This document shows, in pieces, positions 43,943 through 51,673 of a stretch of DNA of 64,000 nucleotides (within the stretch, counting starts at the first letter, position 1; the number at the start of each line of letters is the position of its first letter). Origin of the DNA: Caldanaerobius fijiensis DSM 17918 (GTDB taxonomy: Bacteria > Bacillota > Thermoanaerobacteria > Thermoanaerobacterales > Caldanaerobiaceae); the NCBI RefSeq assembly GCF_900129075.1, contig NZ_FQVH01000003.1, positions 62,001 to 126,000 on the forward strand, given 5' to 3'. The position numbers were made by a program, and so were the translations under genes. Under the pieces are notes generated by a model. The model was given only the letters and a program-made list of their open reading frames with translations. It ran no database searches and had not been told where the DNA came from.

Positions 43943-46642
43943 ATGATATCATTATATTATATCAACATATTTATAGATGTCCTTGAAAAAGAAATAGAAG
44001 CTATAAAAGGTAGTAGAGAAAATCACTTTATCAAAATATATAACGGTATTTTTATTGGCAAGGATTTATCTGGTTTTATATATAAATTTGCTTATGATAG
44101 TGAATTATATAGTATAGATGAAATTCCGTGCAAAATTGAGATCAATGGCGAAGTATATTCAGCGGAAATAATATCATCTACCAGTTCGGAATTGGAGATA
44201 ATAATAGACGAATATGTGGACAATAATGTCAAAGAAGCGGTTTTGGATTTCAAGCCATGGTATTTATTGGATATATTAAGGCATAAATATATTGAGTGCA
44301 AGAAAAATATAAAAGAATTTGATTTTAGTTTGAGCGATAAGATATTTAGCGGACATATAGATAATGCAAATGATGATGTTAATTGTGATATATCCGGTGA
44401 TGAATTAAATGATGCGCAGATAAAGGCCATTAAAGCTTCTTACAATCAACCTTTATGTATAATATGGGGACCACCTGGAACCGGGAAAACTAAGACATTG
44501 GCAAAAGCTATTGAAGCGCATTTAAAAGCAAAGCGAAGAGTACTATTAGTATCCCACGCCAATAATGCTGTAGATGAAGCAATGAAGGAAGTTTTATCAA
44601 TTTTTAAAGAAAGTGATTTATATAAGGAAGGCAGAATTATTCGTTATGGGAAGCCACAATCTAAATTTATGGAGTTATATAATAGAGATTATAAAAATGT
44701 TTTGTTCGATAATGTAATAAATGAAAAATTTGGATTGTTAATAAAGGAGAAGGAATCTTTAAAGAAAGCTATATCTAGAAGAGAAGCAAAATTTGAAGAA
44801 ATAGAAAGAGATAGGGAGAATTTAAAAAGTATAAATAAAGCTTTAAAAGAAATAGATTTTAGTTTACAGGTTTTAAAGTCCCATTTGAATCAGTACGAAG
44901 GAAGCAGCGATAAAAAGGGATATGCCGAGGAGATTAAAGAAGCAATAAAGAAAAAGGAATTAGAAAAAGCTATTCTAGAAGAAAAAAGCAAAAAAATATG
45001 TGAAGCTATAAACAGTAATCAAAATATATTAAAAGAGAGAGAGCAAGATACTGAAAGAGTTCTTCAGTTGATGAAAGAAAGAATCACTGAAATAGATAAC
45101 ATATTAGCAACTAACAGTGATGATATTATATCTAAAGCTATGCTTGTTGCAACGACTGTTACAAAGACGTTTTGTGATGAAAAAATCTCAAATAAATATT
45201 TTGATGTATTAATTATTGACGAGGTGAGCATGGTTCCATTGCCTCAACTGTATTGGGTGGTAGCCAGGAGTAAAAAATATGTTACAGTTGCGGGTGATTT
45301 TTTACAGCTACCTCCTATATGTATATCGGAAGATAGGATGGTAAAAGAGTGGTTTGGAAGAAATATTTTTAATATTATGAAAATCGATAAAGTAGATGTA
45401 GCATATAATCACAAATTAGTGAGATTATTAGATACGCAATATAGGATGGTCCCTCAAATATCCTCTATAGTGAATATGTTTTTTTATCAAAATAAACTTA
45501 AAGATCACGAGAGTGTAATAAACAGAAATTTAAATGATTCCATAGCGGGTTTTCCACTTGTCTTGGTGGATACAAAGGATGTGAACCCTCCATGTTATAA
45601 AGTATCCTATGGAGGTAGATTTAATATTTATAATGCGTTTGTTTGTGCTAAAATCGCAAAAAGGATTTTGGAAAGTAACAAGAGTATACAAATTGGCATA
45701 ATTACACCGTATTCGTCACAATCGAGATTGATTGCTAAAATAATAAGGGAATGGGGAGTAAGAGAAAAAATTCGAGTTAGTACAGTCCACAGATTCCAGG
45801 GTGGAGAAGAAGATGTAATCTTATTTGATGCATCAGATAGTATCGGACTTACAATATCTCCGCTTTTAAATGATTTAATTCCTGATTCGAATGCAGCTTT
45901 ATTATTTAATGTGGCAATTTCAAGAGCAAAAAGCAGCTTTTACTTTATTGGCAATACGAAATATTTATTATCTCAACTCAATGCGAGATCTTTAATATAT
46001 AGGATAATAAGTTATATATGTCGAAAATCCATCAAAATACCTGCTGAAAATTTTATTAAAAATATTAATGCTACTGATGTGATTACGTATTGTAAGTTAG
46101 AAGCAAGAAATAAGGAAGAGGTTTGGACAAAGCTATCCGATGATTTAAAGAATGTTAGTAGGCAAATTGTTATTGTTTGTACAAAGATTTCATTAATCGT
46201 GAAGGTATTTAATGAGATATTTGCTAAAATAAAAGGTCGAGAGATTGATATTAAAGTTTATACAAAGCCTGTATACCGGAACAATATAAGTAAAGATACA
46301 GAGGTAATTAGTATTTTGCGAGATAAGGGAGTAACTGTAATAGAAAGAACAACCGTAAATAAAAATCTACTTATCATAGATTCTGTAATATGGGAAGGGA
46401 ATATTAATATGTTTTGCAATTCTGGATATTCGGGAACTGTAAGGAGATATGAGAGTGCCTTAGCCGTTGAGGAAATAATTAAGAATTTAGAGCTAAATAA
46501 ATCAAATGCACTTGGTGATGTTGTTGACAAACCATGTCCTAAGTGTGGCAGGCCTATGGTGATCAGGAAGGGTAAGTACAGAACTTTTTTAGGATGTATT
46601 GGATATCCTGGGTGCAATGGCAAAATATTCAGTCAACCGTAA
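43943..46642 (+). CDS. SF1 DNA2/NAM7-type helicase with degenerate PLD-like region and topoisomerase zinc ribbon
   Basis: About 900 aa. After a 150-residue N-terminal domain comes the Upf1/Dna2-like helicase: Q motif LNDAQIKAI, Walker A WGPPGTGKTKT (about 179-188), a 130-residue Lys/Glu coiled-coil insertion, Walker B VLIIDEVSMV (about 425-432), GDFLQLPP, QYRMVPQI, VHRFQGGEEDVI and the Arg finger ISRAK. Residues about 745-870 look like a PLD fold whose HKD motif is lost (VNKNLLIIDSVIWEGNINMF). The C-terminus CPKCGRPMVIRKGKYRTFLGC is a topoisomerase I zinc finger. Multi-domain helicases of this kind occur in defence islands; a role here is inference. Start is ATG 43943 or TTG 43934. The last 14 bp overlap the convergent pseudogene. 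Confidence 0.85.
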   Translation: MISLYYINIFIDVLEKEIEAIKGSRENHFIKIYNGIFIGKDLSGFIYKFAYDSELYSIDEIPCKIEINGEVYSAEIISSTSSELEIIIDEYVDNNVKEAVLDFKPWYLLDILRHKYIECKKNIKEFDFSLSDKIFSGHIDNANDDVNCDISGDELNDAQIKAIKASYNQPLCIIWGPPGTGKTKTLAKAIEAHLKAKRRVLLVSHANNAVDEAMKEVLSIFKESDLYKEGRIIRYGKPQSKFMELYNRDYKNVLFDNVINEKFGLLIKEKESLKKAISRREAKFEEIERDRENLKSINKALKEIDFSLQVLKSHLNQYEGSSDKKGYAEEIKEAIKKKELEKAILEEKSKKICEAINSNQNILKEREQDTERVLQLMKERITEIDNILATNSDDIISKAMLVATTVTKTFCDEKISNKYFDVLIIDEVSMVPLPQLYWVVARSKKYVTVAGDFLQLPPICISEDRMVKEWFGRNIFNIMKIDKVDVAYNHKLVRLLDTQYRMVPQISSIVNMFFYQNKLKDHESVINRNLNDSIAGFPLVLVDTKDVNPPCYKVSYGGRFNIYNAFVCAKIAKRILESNKSIQIGIITPYSSQSRLIAKIIREWGVREKIRVSTVHRFQGGEEDVILFDASDSIGLTISPLLNDLIPDSNAALLFNVAISRAKSSFYFIGNTKYLLSQLNARSLIYRIISYICRKSIKIPAENFIKNINATDVITYCKLEARNKEEVWTKLSDDLKNVSRQIVIVCTKISLIVKVFNEIFAKIKGREIDIKVYTKPVYRNNISKDTEVISILRDKGVTVIERTTVNKNLLIIDSVIWEGNINMFCNSGYSGTVRRYESALAVEEIIKNLELNKSNALGDVVDKPCPKCGRPMVIRKGKYRTFLGCIGYPGCNGKIFSQP

Positions 46643-47578
46643 AAAATGGGCTTGGAATCACGCTTCCATGCCCATTTGATATGGCTGATAAAAATACATT
46701 TACGACTTGTGGATCAAACTGGCTGCCAGAATTTGCATCTATTTCGTTTAGGGCTTTTGAGAAAGGATACGGATTTTTGTATGGCCTATGGGATGTCATG
46801 GCATCAAGGCTATCTGCTAAAGCTATTATTCTGGAGCCAAGGGGTATTTGGTCATCCTTTAGGCCTGCCGGGTATCCTTTTCCATCGTATCTTTCGTGGT
46901 GGTGAAGTATAAGAGGAACCAGATCTGCCATGGTGTTGACTTTTTTGATGATTTCGGCACCTATAATTGGATGGTCCTTTATAGGGCAAATTCTTCTGCA
47001 GAGAGTTTTTGCGGCTTATTTAATATGGTGGTGTTAATCCCTATCTTTCCTATATCGTGAAGTCTCGCCGCTAAATATATTTTTTCTATTTCTTTAGAAG
47101 CCAGATCCATTTTCTGCGCTATCAATTTTGCTAGCCTGCTTACCCTGTTGGAATGATTGTAGGTATATAAATCTTTTGCTTCTAAAGCTGATAGCAAAGC
47201 GTTTATTGTATCTTGCATACTTTGGGAGAATTTGGAATAATATTCTTGTACCGCTTCTGCTTTAACTTTTAGTTTAGCTATTAAAGCAAATACTACAAAG
47301 TAAATAGGTATACTTATTTCAAACAGAGTTAATAAAACATCGCTTTTGTCCGGCAAATACAGAGTTAACAGTTGTCCTGATATTGACAGTACAGGAAATA
47401 CTATTGCATATCTGTAGTTGTATAAAAAAGCTCCTACTATTATAGGTATGTAGTACAATTGCGAGTATACGTAAAAGTGTACTATGTCACGTCAAAAGCG
47501 ATAAGATACCCAGTATATTGCGATCGTCGCTAAAAGTAAGAAAATTAAAATTCTATAGTTTTTTAGTTTTAAACTCAC
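46629..47578 (-). pseudogene. Broken membrane-bound HD-GYP phosphodiesterase
   Basis: Read from GTG 47578 (AAAGGAG upstream), the frame codes one hydrophobic helix, hits an in-frame TGA after about 28 codons (near 47491-47494), then continues in the same frame with two to three more helices and the HD motif (NHSNRVSRLAKLIAQ ... AARLHDIGKIGI). Around 46977 it must shift frame by one base (CCCTATAAAGG) to reach HPIIGAEIIKKV...LHHHERYDGKGYP, the GYP part, and the end. The two lesions split what would be a c-di-GMP phosphodiesterase of about 310 aa. Both motifs are otherwise unchanged, so inactivation is recent or one lesion is a sequencing error. Confidence 0.75.
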
Positions 47579-47652
47579 GACGGTATTTTCTCCTTTGCAA
47601 GGTATTTATTAGTAAAAGCACAAAAAGCCCAACTCCATCCGTATCCTTTCAT
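47575..47652 (-). CDS. Possible 25-aa aromatic peptide
   Basis: ATG at 47652, stop at 47575, overlapping the GTG of the HD-GYP frame as GTGA. The peptide MKGYGWSWAFCAFTNKYLAK... is aromatic with a single Cys. No strong ribosome site precedes it, so it may be chance; it could be a leader or a signalling peptide. Confidence is low. Confidence 0.25.
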   Translation of the reverse strand: MKGYGWSWAFCAFTNKYLAKEKIPS

Positions 47653-47733
47653 GGAACAGGCATATGCCTAGACTACACGGACCTTTTCTTTTTTACTTTT
47701 TGCTAGATTTGGGAAGTAATAGAGTGTTTCAGT

Positions 47734-47820
47734 TTAAGATTGTGTAATTAGAAAAGAAAACTCTCTGGCAAATTTTGAAGCACTACAAACACTCGCTGAA
47801 GTCTTCTTAATTGCCAACAT
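47734..47820 (-). CDS. Possible 28-aa leader peptide
   Basis: ATG at 47820 with AAAGGGA seven bases upstream, and an extended -10 TGCTACAAT just before that on the minus strand (-10 at 47844-47849). The product is 28 residues (MLAIKKTSASVCSASKFARE... ending TQS). No homology is recognised. It may be a leader ahead of the HD-GYP gene. Confidence 0.3.
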   Translation of the reverse strand: MLAIKKTSASVCSASKFAREFSFLITQS

Positions 47821-47905
47821 TGTCCGTCCCTTTTTCAGCCTATATTGTAGCATAAAAGCATATGTTTTGTATAGAGATTTATTTGTAAAGTTTTTGTAAA
47901 GTTTA

Positions 47906-47914
47906 TGGTATAAT
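47906..47914 (+). promoter_or_regulatory. Extended -10 promoter of the SDR gene
   Basis: TGGTATAAT at 47906-47914, 36 bp before the ATG. No standard -35 at 17 bp. Confidence 0.45.
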
Positions 47915-47949
47915 TTAACTATATGAATGAAAATAGGGAGGTTAGCATT

Positions 47950-48720
47950 ATGGGAAAGTTTGATAATAAAGTAGTCATAGTGACAGGAGGAGGCCAGGGC
48001 ATTGGCAGAGCTATTTCTCGGGCTTTTGCTCAGGAAGGGGCTAGTGTGGCCATTGCTGACATAGATGATGAAGCGGGGTTGGAAAATAAAGAATATATAA
48101 TAAGCAATGGTGGAAGATGCATCTTTGTCCACACGGATGTGGCTATCGAAGAGGATGTAAAAAACATGGTGGACGAAGCTGTAAAGGTCTTTGGCAGAGT
48201 GGACGTACTGATAAATAATGCGGGGATAGGAACTGGTGGCACTATCTATACAAGAGATATGAAAGATTGGGATAGGGTTATAGCCGTAAATTTGAGGGGG
48301 ACATATATGTGTTCCAAGTACGCTGCTTTGAAGATGAGAGATCTGGGCGGAGGCGTCATTATAAACATAGCGTCTACCAGGGCTTTTATGTCAGAGCCAC
48401 ATACGGAGCCTTATTCTGCGTCAAAAGGCGGCATAATAGCCCTTACTCATTCACTGGCTATAAGCCTGGGACCGGATCATATCAGGGTGAACTCTATAAG
48501 TCCGGGGTGGATAGAGGTTTCTGAATGGAAGAAGAGCTCGCAGGCCACAAAACCTGTTCTGACAGAGGCGGATCACAAGCAGCATCCGGTGGGCCGTGTA
48601 GGAAAACCAGAGGACATAGCCAATGCTTGTTTGTTTCTGGCGTCAGAAGAAGCAGGGTTTATAACAGGAGCTAATCTCACCATAGATGGAGGTATGACCG
48701 TTAAGATGATTTATGTGTAG
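47950..48720 (+). CDS. SDR family oxidoreductase
   Basis: A 256-aa classical short-chain dehydrogenase. The NAD(P) loop is TGGGQGIG, NNAG is at about 87-90, the catalytic Ser/Tyr/Lys are in IASTRAFMSEPHTEPYSASKGG, and the C-terminus is GFITGANLTIDGGMTV. The substrate may be a sugar, polyol or 3-oxoacyl thioester. ATG 47950 follows GGGAGG by eight bases; the in-frame ATG 47923 has no site. Confidence 0.9.
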   Translation: MGKFDNKVVIVTGGGQGIGRAISRAFAQEGASVAIADIDDEAGLENKEYIISNGGRCIFVHTDVAIEEDVKNMVDEAVKVFGRVDVLINNAGIGTGGTIYTRDMKDWDRVIAVNLRGTYMCSKYAALKMRDLGGGVIINIASTRAFMSEPHTEPYSASKGGIIALTHSLAISLGPDHIRVNSISPGWIEVSEWKKSSQATKPVLTEADHKQHPVGRVGKPEDIANACLFLASEEAGFITGANLTIDGGMTVKMIYV

Positions 48721-48728
48721 GATTTTTC

Positions 48729-48748
48729 AGGGCGTAAATTGCCCTTTT
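48729..48748 (+). terminator. Weak terminator after SDR gene
   Basis: AGGGC and GCCCT form a five-pair hairpin followed by TTTTG. Confidence 0.4.
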
Positions 48749-48772
48749 GCCATATAATTCGGATACATATTA

Positions 48773-48781
48773 TGGTATAAT
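48773..48781 (+). promoter_or_regulatory. Extended -10 promoter
   Basis: TGGTATAAT at 48773-48781, before the nucleotidyltransferase start at 48819. Confidence 0.4.
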
Positions 48782-48818
48782 ATATTATAAAGAGGAATGT
48801 AAAGGATAAGGTGGAAAT

Positions 48819-49194
48819 ATGGAATATTTAGAGACCTTGAAAGATTTTTTTTAAGGATAAAGATTATGTTTTAATGGCGTTTTTATTTGGTTCTGCAGCC
48901 AAAGGAAAGCAAACTAAGGAGTCTGATATTGACATTGCTGTGTATTTGAAAAACTATGATGAATCCATGGTTTATTCATTATGGAATCAGCTGGAGGATT
49001 TACTCAAGCGCGATGTAGATCTCATCATATTAAACAATGCCAACGCGACAATTGCATGGGAAGCTATTAGAGGTTATATGCTTGATGTTTCAATGGAAGC
49101 AGAAGATTTCAGAAATGTTGTATACGATATTTATAAAGTGCGCCAAGAAAGAAGGGCATTACTTAAAATAAAACCTAACAGAAAGGATGGTATT
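48819..49194 (+). pseudogene. MNT-type nucleotidyltransferase, frameshifted at T8 and fused in frame to the next gene
   Basis: A minimal nucleotidyltransferase of about 120 aa (LFGSAAKGKQTKESDIDIAVYL, with GS-x-KG and DxD motifs). Starting at ATG 48819 (AAGGTGG upstream), eleven codons MEYLETLKDFF run into TAA because the poly-T at 48845-48852 has eight T; with seven T the frame would read straight into KDKDYVLMAFLFGSAAKG. The downstream frame has no stop before the aldo/keto reductase and joins it. In MNT/HEPN toxin-antitoxin pairs this protein is the antitoxin, but no HEPN gene is present here. Whether it is expressed depends on slippage in the T-run. Confidence 0.65.
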
Positions 49195-50154
49195 ATGAAA
49201 TACCGTAAAGTTGGAAGATATGGGCTTAAGGTAAGTGAGATAGCTCTGGGCAGCTGGCTTACATATGGGGGGTCTTATGGACAGGAGCAGGCCAACGCCT
49301 GTGTTAAAAAGGCCTATGAGCTGGGTATCAATTATTTTGATACCGCTGATGTCTACGGAGCAGGCCAAACCTATCCTGGCGCCGCTGAGGAGATCCTGGC
49401 AAAAGCGTTAAAGGATTTCCCCAGGAGCTCTTACGTGCTGGCTACCAAGACATTCTGGCCTGTGGGAGATGGGCCCAACGATAGGGGACTATCCCGCAAG
49501 CATATTATGGAACAATGTCACGCCAGTTTAAAAAGGCTAAACACCGATTATGTGGATATATTTTACTGCCACAGGTATGATCCAGATACACCCATTGACG
49601 AAGTGATGCGGGCCCTTGACGATCTGGTGCATCAGGGTAAGGTGCTGTATGTGGGCGTAAGCGAGTGGAGCACTGCGCAGATTCTGGACGGTGTATATAC
49701 CGCAAGGCAATTAAATCTAAATCCCATTGCGATTAACCAGCCTGTGTACAACATGTTAAACCGCTACATAGAAAAAGAGGTTATGCCTATCTGTGCCAGG
49801 GAAGGTATAGGCCTTGCTGTCTTCAGTCCGTTGGCTCAGGGCGTTTTGACGGGAAAATACAAAAAAGGAGGGGGCATTCCCGAAGGGAGCAGGGCAGCTG
49901 ACCCCAAGGTAGGTCATTTTGTACAGGGATATTTAACCGATGAAAACCTGGATAAAGTGGAGAAGCTTAAAGACATTGCAGCAGAAAATGGCTTGACTGT
50001 TGCGCAGCTGGCCCTTGCCTGGATATTGCAGCACAAAGAGATAAGCAGCGTCATCATAGGCGCATCTAGGCCTGAGCAGATAGAAGAAAACGTAAAGGCA
50101 GTGGGCGTTACTCTGGATGAAAGCACCATGAACGCTATAGAGGAAATATTATAA
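49195..50154 (+). CDS. Aldo/keto reductase
   Basis: A 319-aa AKR resembling the Kv-beta/YghZ group. The start MKYRKVGRYGLKVSEIALGSW, the catalytic tetrad Asp-Tyr-Lys-His (FDTADVYG, ATKTFW, IFYCHRYDPDTPIDEVM) and the NADPH-phosphate motif VIIGASRPEQIEENVKA are seen. It probably reduces aldehydes or sugar derivatives. I start at ATG 49195 because AGAAAGGA precedes it and the family begins here; the frame is open upstream into the nucleotidyltransferase. Its last six bases overlap the convergent sodA-like gene. Confidence 0.9.
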   Translation: MKYRKVGRYGLKVSEIALGSWLTYGGSYGQEQANACVKKAYELGINYFDTADVYGAGQTYPGAAEEILAKALKDFPRSSYVLATKTFWPVGDGPNDRGLSRKHIMEQCHASLKRLNTDYVDIFYCHRYDPDTPIDEVMRALDDLVHQGKVLYVGVSEWSTAQILDGVYTARQLNLNPIAINQPVYNMLNRYIEKEVMPICAREGIGLAVFSPLAQGVLTGKYKKGGGIPEGSRAADPKVGHFVQGYLTDENLDKVEKLKDIAAENGLTVAQLALAWILQHKEISSVIIGASRPEQIEENVKAVGVTLDESTMNAIEEIL

Positions 50155-50745
50155 GTTGTGCATGTCTACCCACAATGATACCCTCTTGTTGACTTCGCTC
50201 CATTTTATGTTATCCATAAATGCCTTTATATACCCCTTTTTATCCGTACCGTAATCTATAAAATAGGCGTGTTCGTAGGTGTCCATCACCAGGAGTGGGG
50301 CCGTTCTGGCAATGATCCCGTGGTTGTGCAGATCCTGAAGATAATTGTGCAATTTCAGGTCTATGGGATCAAAGCACAGAACGGTCCATCCCCTTGAAGA
50401 TATTCCACAAGCTATAAAATCCTCCTTCCATGCCTCAAATGACCCAAAGCTGGCCGCAATCATCTGGCTTATCAAGCCATCGGGCATACCTCCGGGGCCG
50501 CCCAGGTTTTCAAAATATAGCTCATGGAGCTTTACTCCGTCAAGGCTATAACTTTCTTCTAATTTCAGCTCCCTGTATTCGCTGTATGTGGCGTTAGCTT
50601 TTGTGCGGTCAGCGGTCAGTAATTTATCCCATATCTCATTGGTCTTATTTATATAACCTTCATATAGTTTATAGTGTTCTTTCAGGGTCTTTTCTGAAAT
50701 TCCTTTCAATACCAGGTTATATTTTTTGGCTACAAGCTTATCCAT
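50149..50745 (-). CDS. Fe/Mn superoxide dismutase
   Basis: A 198-aa Fe/Mn SOD of the divergent clostridial type. Metal ligands can be placed at His in LKEHYKLYEGYINK, His in GVKLHELYFENLGG, and Asp/His in VMDTYEHAYFIDYG (the DxxxH motif, with Thr-Tyr where Trp is usual). It dismutates superoxide, useful to an anaerobe with Rnf and Fe-S enzymes. ATG 50745 has GAGGTGAT five bases upstream; an in-frame ATG at 50769 lies before that site. Confidence 0.85.
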   Translation of the reverse strand: MDKLVAKKYNLVLKGISEKTLKEHYKLYEGYINKTNEIWDKLLTADRTKANATYSEYRELKLEESYSLDGVKLHELYFENLGGPGGMPDGLISQMIAASFGSFEAWKEDFIACGISSRGWTVLCFDPIDLKLHNYLQDLHNHGIIARTAPLLVMDTYEHAYFIDYGTDKKGYIKAFMDNIKWSEVNKRVSLWVDMHNL

Positions 50746-50779
50746 CTTTATCACCTCAGGTAAAATCAATGATTAATAC

Positions 50780-50808
50780 ATAATATGAAAATTATAAGCT
50801 TTTGTGAA
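50780..50808 (-). promoter_or_regulatory. SOD promoter
   Basis: On the minus strand TTCACA (50803-50808), 17 bp, TATTAT (50780-50785). The -35 lies inside repeat copy 3. Confidence 0.55.
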
Positions 50809-50905
50809 AGATTGGCGTAGCGCATCCCCTCAAAGTTACTTGCTGATGCTATTGAATTTTTTCGGAAGCAATCCATTTGTAAATATTGTGAATTACAGAT
50901 TGAAA
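50799..50905 (+). repeat. Palindromic repeat, copy 3 (half element)
   Basis: Aligns without gaps to the right half of copy 2 and to the reverse complement of copy 1 (shared runs GATGCTATTGAA, CTCAAAGT, GGAAGCAA). The left half is missing, so it cannot form the full hairpin. Confidence 0.65.
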
Positions 50906-50918
50906 ATTTTTAAATTAG

Positions 50919-50979
50919 TTATTGACATATGCCCAAAACCGACATATAATTATAATTGAAATAGGGCATATGCCAATAA
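50919..50979 (+). promoter_or_regulatory. Consensus promoter with inverted operator arms
   Basis: TTGACA (50922-50927), 17 bp, TATAAT (50945-50950): a perfect consensus promoter. TTATTGACATATGCCC (50919-50934) and GGGCATATGCCAATAA (50964-50979) are inverted repeats with 15 of 16 bases matching, one over the -35 and the other downstream of the -10. Each arm contains the 10-bp palindrome GGCATATGCC or a near version of it. Confidence 0.85.
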
Positions 50980-50999
50980 TATTGAGAGGAGGGTTTATA

Positions 51000-51302
51000 A
51001 TGCCAGGTAGAGATGGTACAGGTCCTGTAGGAATGGGACCTATGGGAGGTCATGGAGCGGGTTTTTGTGGAAGGCACGGGAATCCAGGATATATGATGTT
51101 TGGAAGATATGGATGTCACAATTTTTATAGTATCCCGCATCATCACAGGGGATTTTTCTACCAGTATAAAGAAGCCGATGAGAAGAAATGGCTAGAAGCG
51201 AGAGCAGAAATTTTGCAAAGGCATCTTGATGCCATAAATAAAAGGCTTAAGGAGCTGGAAGGCCGAGATAAAGGCGACAACAGCGATAAAAACGGCGAAT
51301 AA
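51000..51302 (+). CDS. DUF5320 family protein
   Basis: A 100-aa protein beginning MPGRDGTGPVGMGPMGGHGAGFCGRHG, the Gly/Met/Cys/His-rich N-terminus of the DUF5320 family, followed by GRYGCHNFYSIPHHHRG and a C-terminal coiled coil (about 58-90). It probably binds metal through Cys and His. Such genes sit beside DUF134 regulators and iron-molybdenum-type cofactor (NifX/DUF) proteins in anaerobes, as here. GAGGAGGG precedes ATG 51000. Confidence 0.8.
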   Translation: MPGRDGTGPVGMGPMGGHGAGFCGRHGNPGYMMFGRYGCHNFYSIPHHHRGFFYQYKEADEKKWLEARAEILQRHLDAINKRLKELEGRDKGDNSDKNGE

Positions 51303-51330
51303 CCATTAATAGCACATGGCTATCTTTCAT

Positions 51331-51357
51331 AAAGGGGCGTAAATCGCCCTTTTTTTG
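51331..51357 (+). terminator. Terminator after DUF5320 gene
   Basis: AAAGGGGCG and CGCCCTTT form a hairpin running into seven T. It is followed after about 10 bp by repeat copy 2. Confidence 0.85.
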
Positions 51358-51367
51358 TAGGCATTTT

Positions 51368-51570
51368 CTTCAATTTGTGATTTGAATTCAATATTTTTGT
51401 TCTAAAATAGGTTGCTGGAGAAAAAATTCATTACTCTAAAGGAATACCTCTGAGGTAAGTGACTTTGTGAAAAACTCGCGGAGCGCATCACCTCAAAGTA
51501 ACTTACCGATGCTATTGAATTTTTTTGGAAGCAACCTATTTTACGAAATATTGTAAATTATAAACTGAAG
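51368..51570 (+). repeat. Palindromic MITE-like repeat, copy 2
   Basis: About 203 bp, bounded by imperfect terminal inverted repeats (CTTCAATTTGTGATTT / AAATTATAAACTGAAG) with inner arms AAAATAGGTTGCT / AGCAACCTATTTT and GGTAAGTGACTTTG / CAAAGTAACTTACC. It lies in inverse orientation to copy 1. The 371-bp gap between the DUF5320 and DUF134 genes is mainly this element plus the promoter that follows. Confidence 0.75.
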
Positions 51571-51578
51571 ATTTTTCC

Positions 51579-51607
51579 TTGAAGAAAATTTGTCTTATCT
51601 GTATACT
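51579..51607 (+). promoter_or_regulatory. Promoter of the DUF134 gene
   Basis: TTGAAG (51579-51584), 17 bp, TATACT (51602-51607), beginning 9 bp after repeat copy 2. Confidence 0.65.
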
Positions 51608-51673
51608 AATATAAAAAGGTTGTTAAAATTAATTTCAGTTAAAACGTGATTTATGGGAAATGGAGTGATAATT

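Noticed and set aside
46594-46912. Plus-strand ORFs opposite the HD-GYP pseudogene
   Set aside because: They are antisense shadows of the GYP domain and lack ribosome sites.
47580-47720. c-di-GMP riboswitch upstream of the HD-GYP gene
   Set aside because: The conserved GEMM motifs and tetraloop pattern are absent; only palindromes and small ORFs are present.
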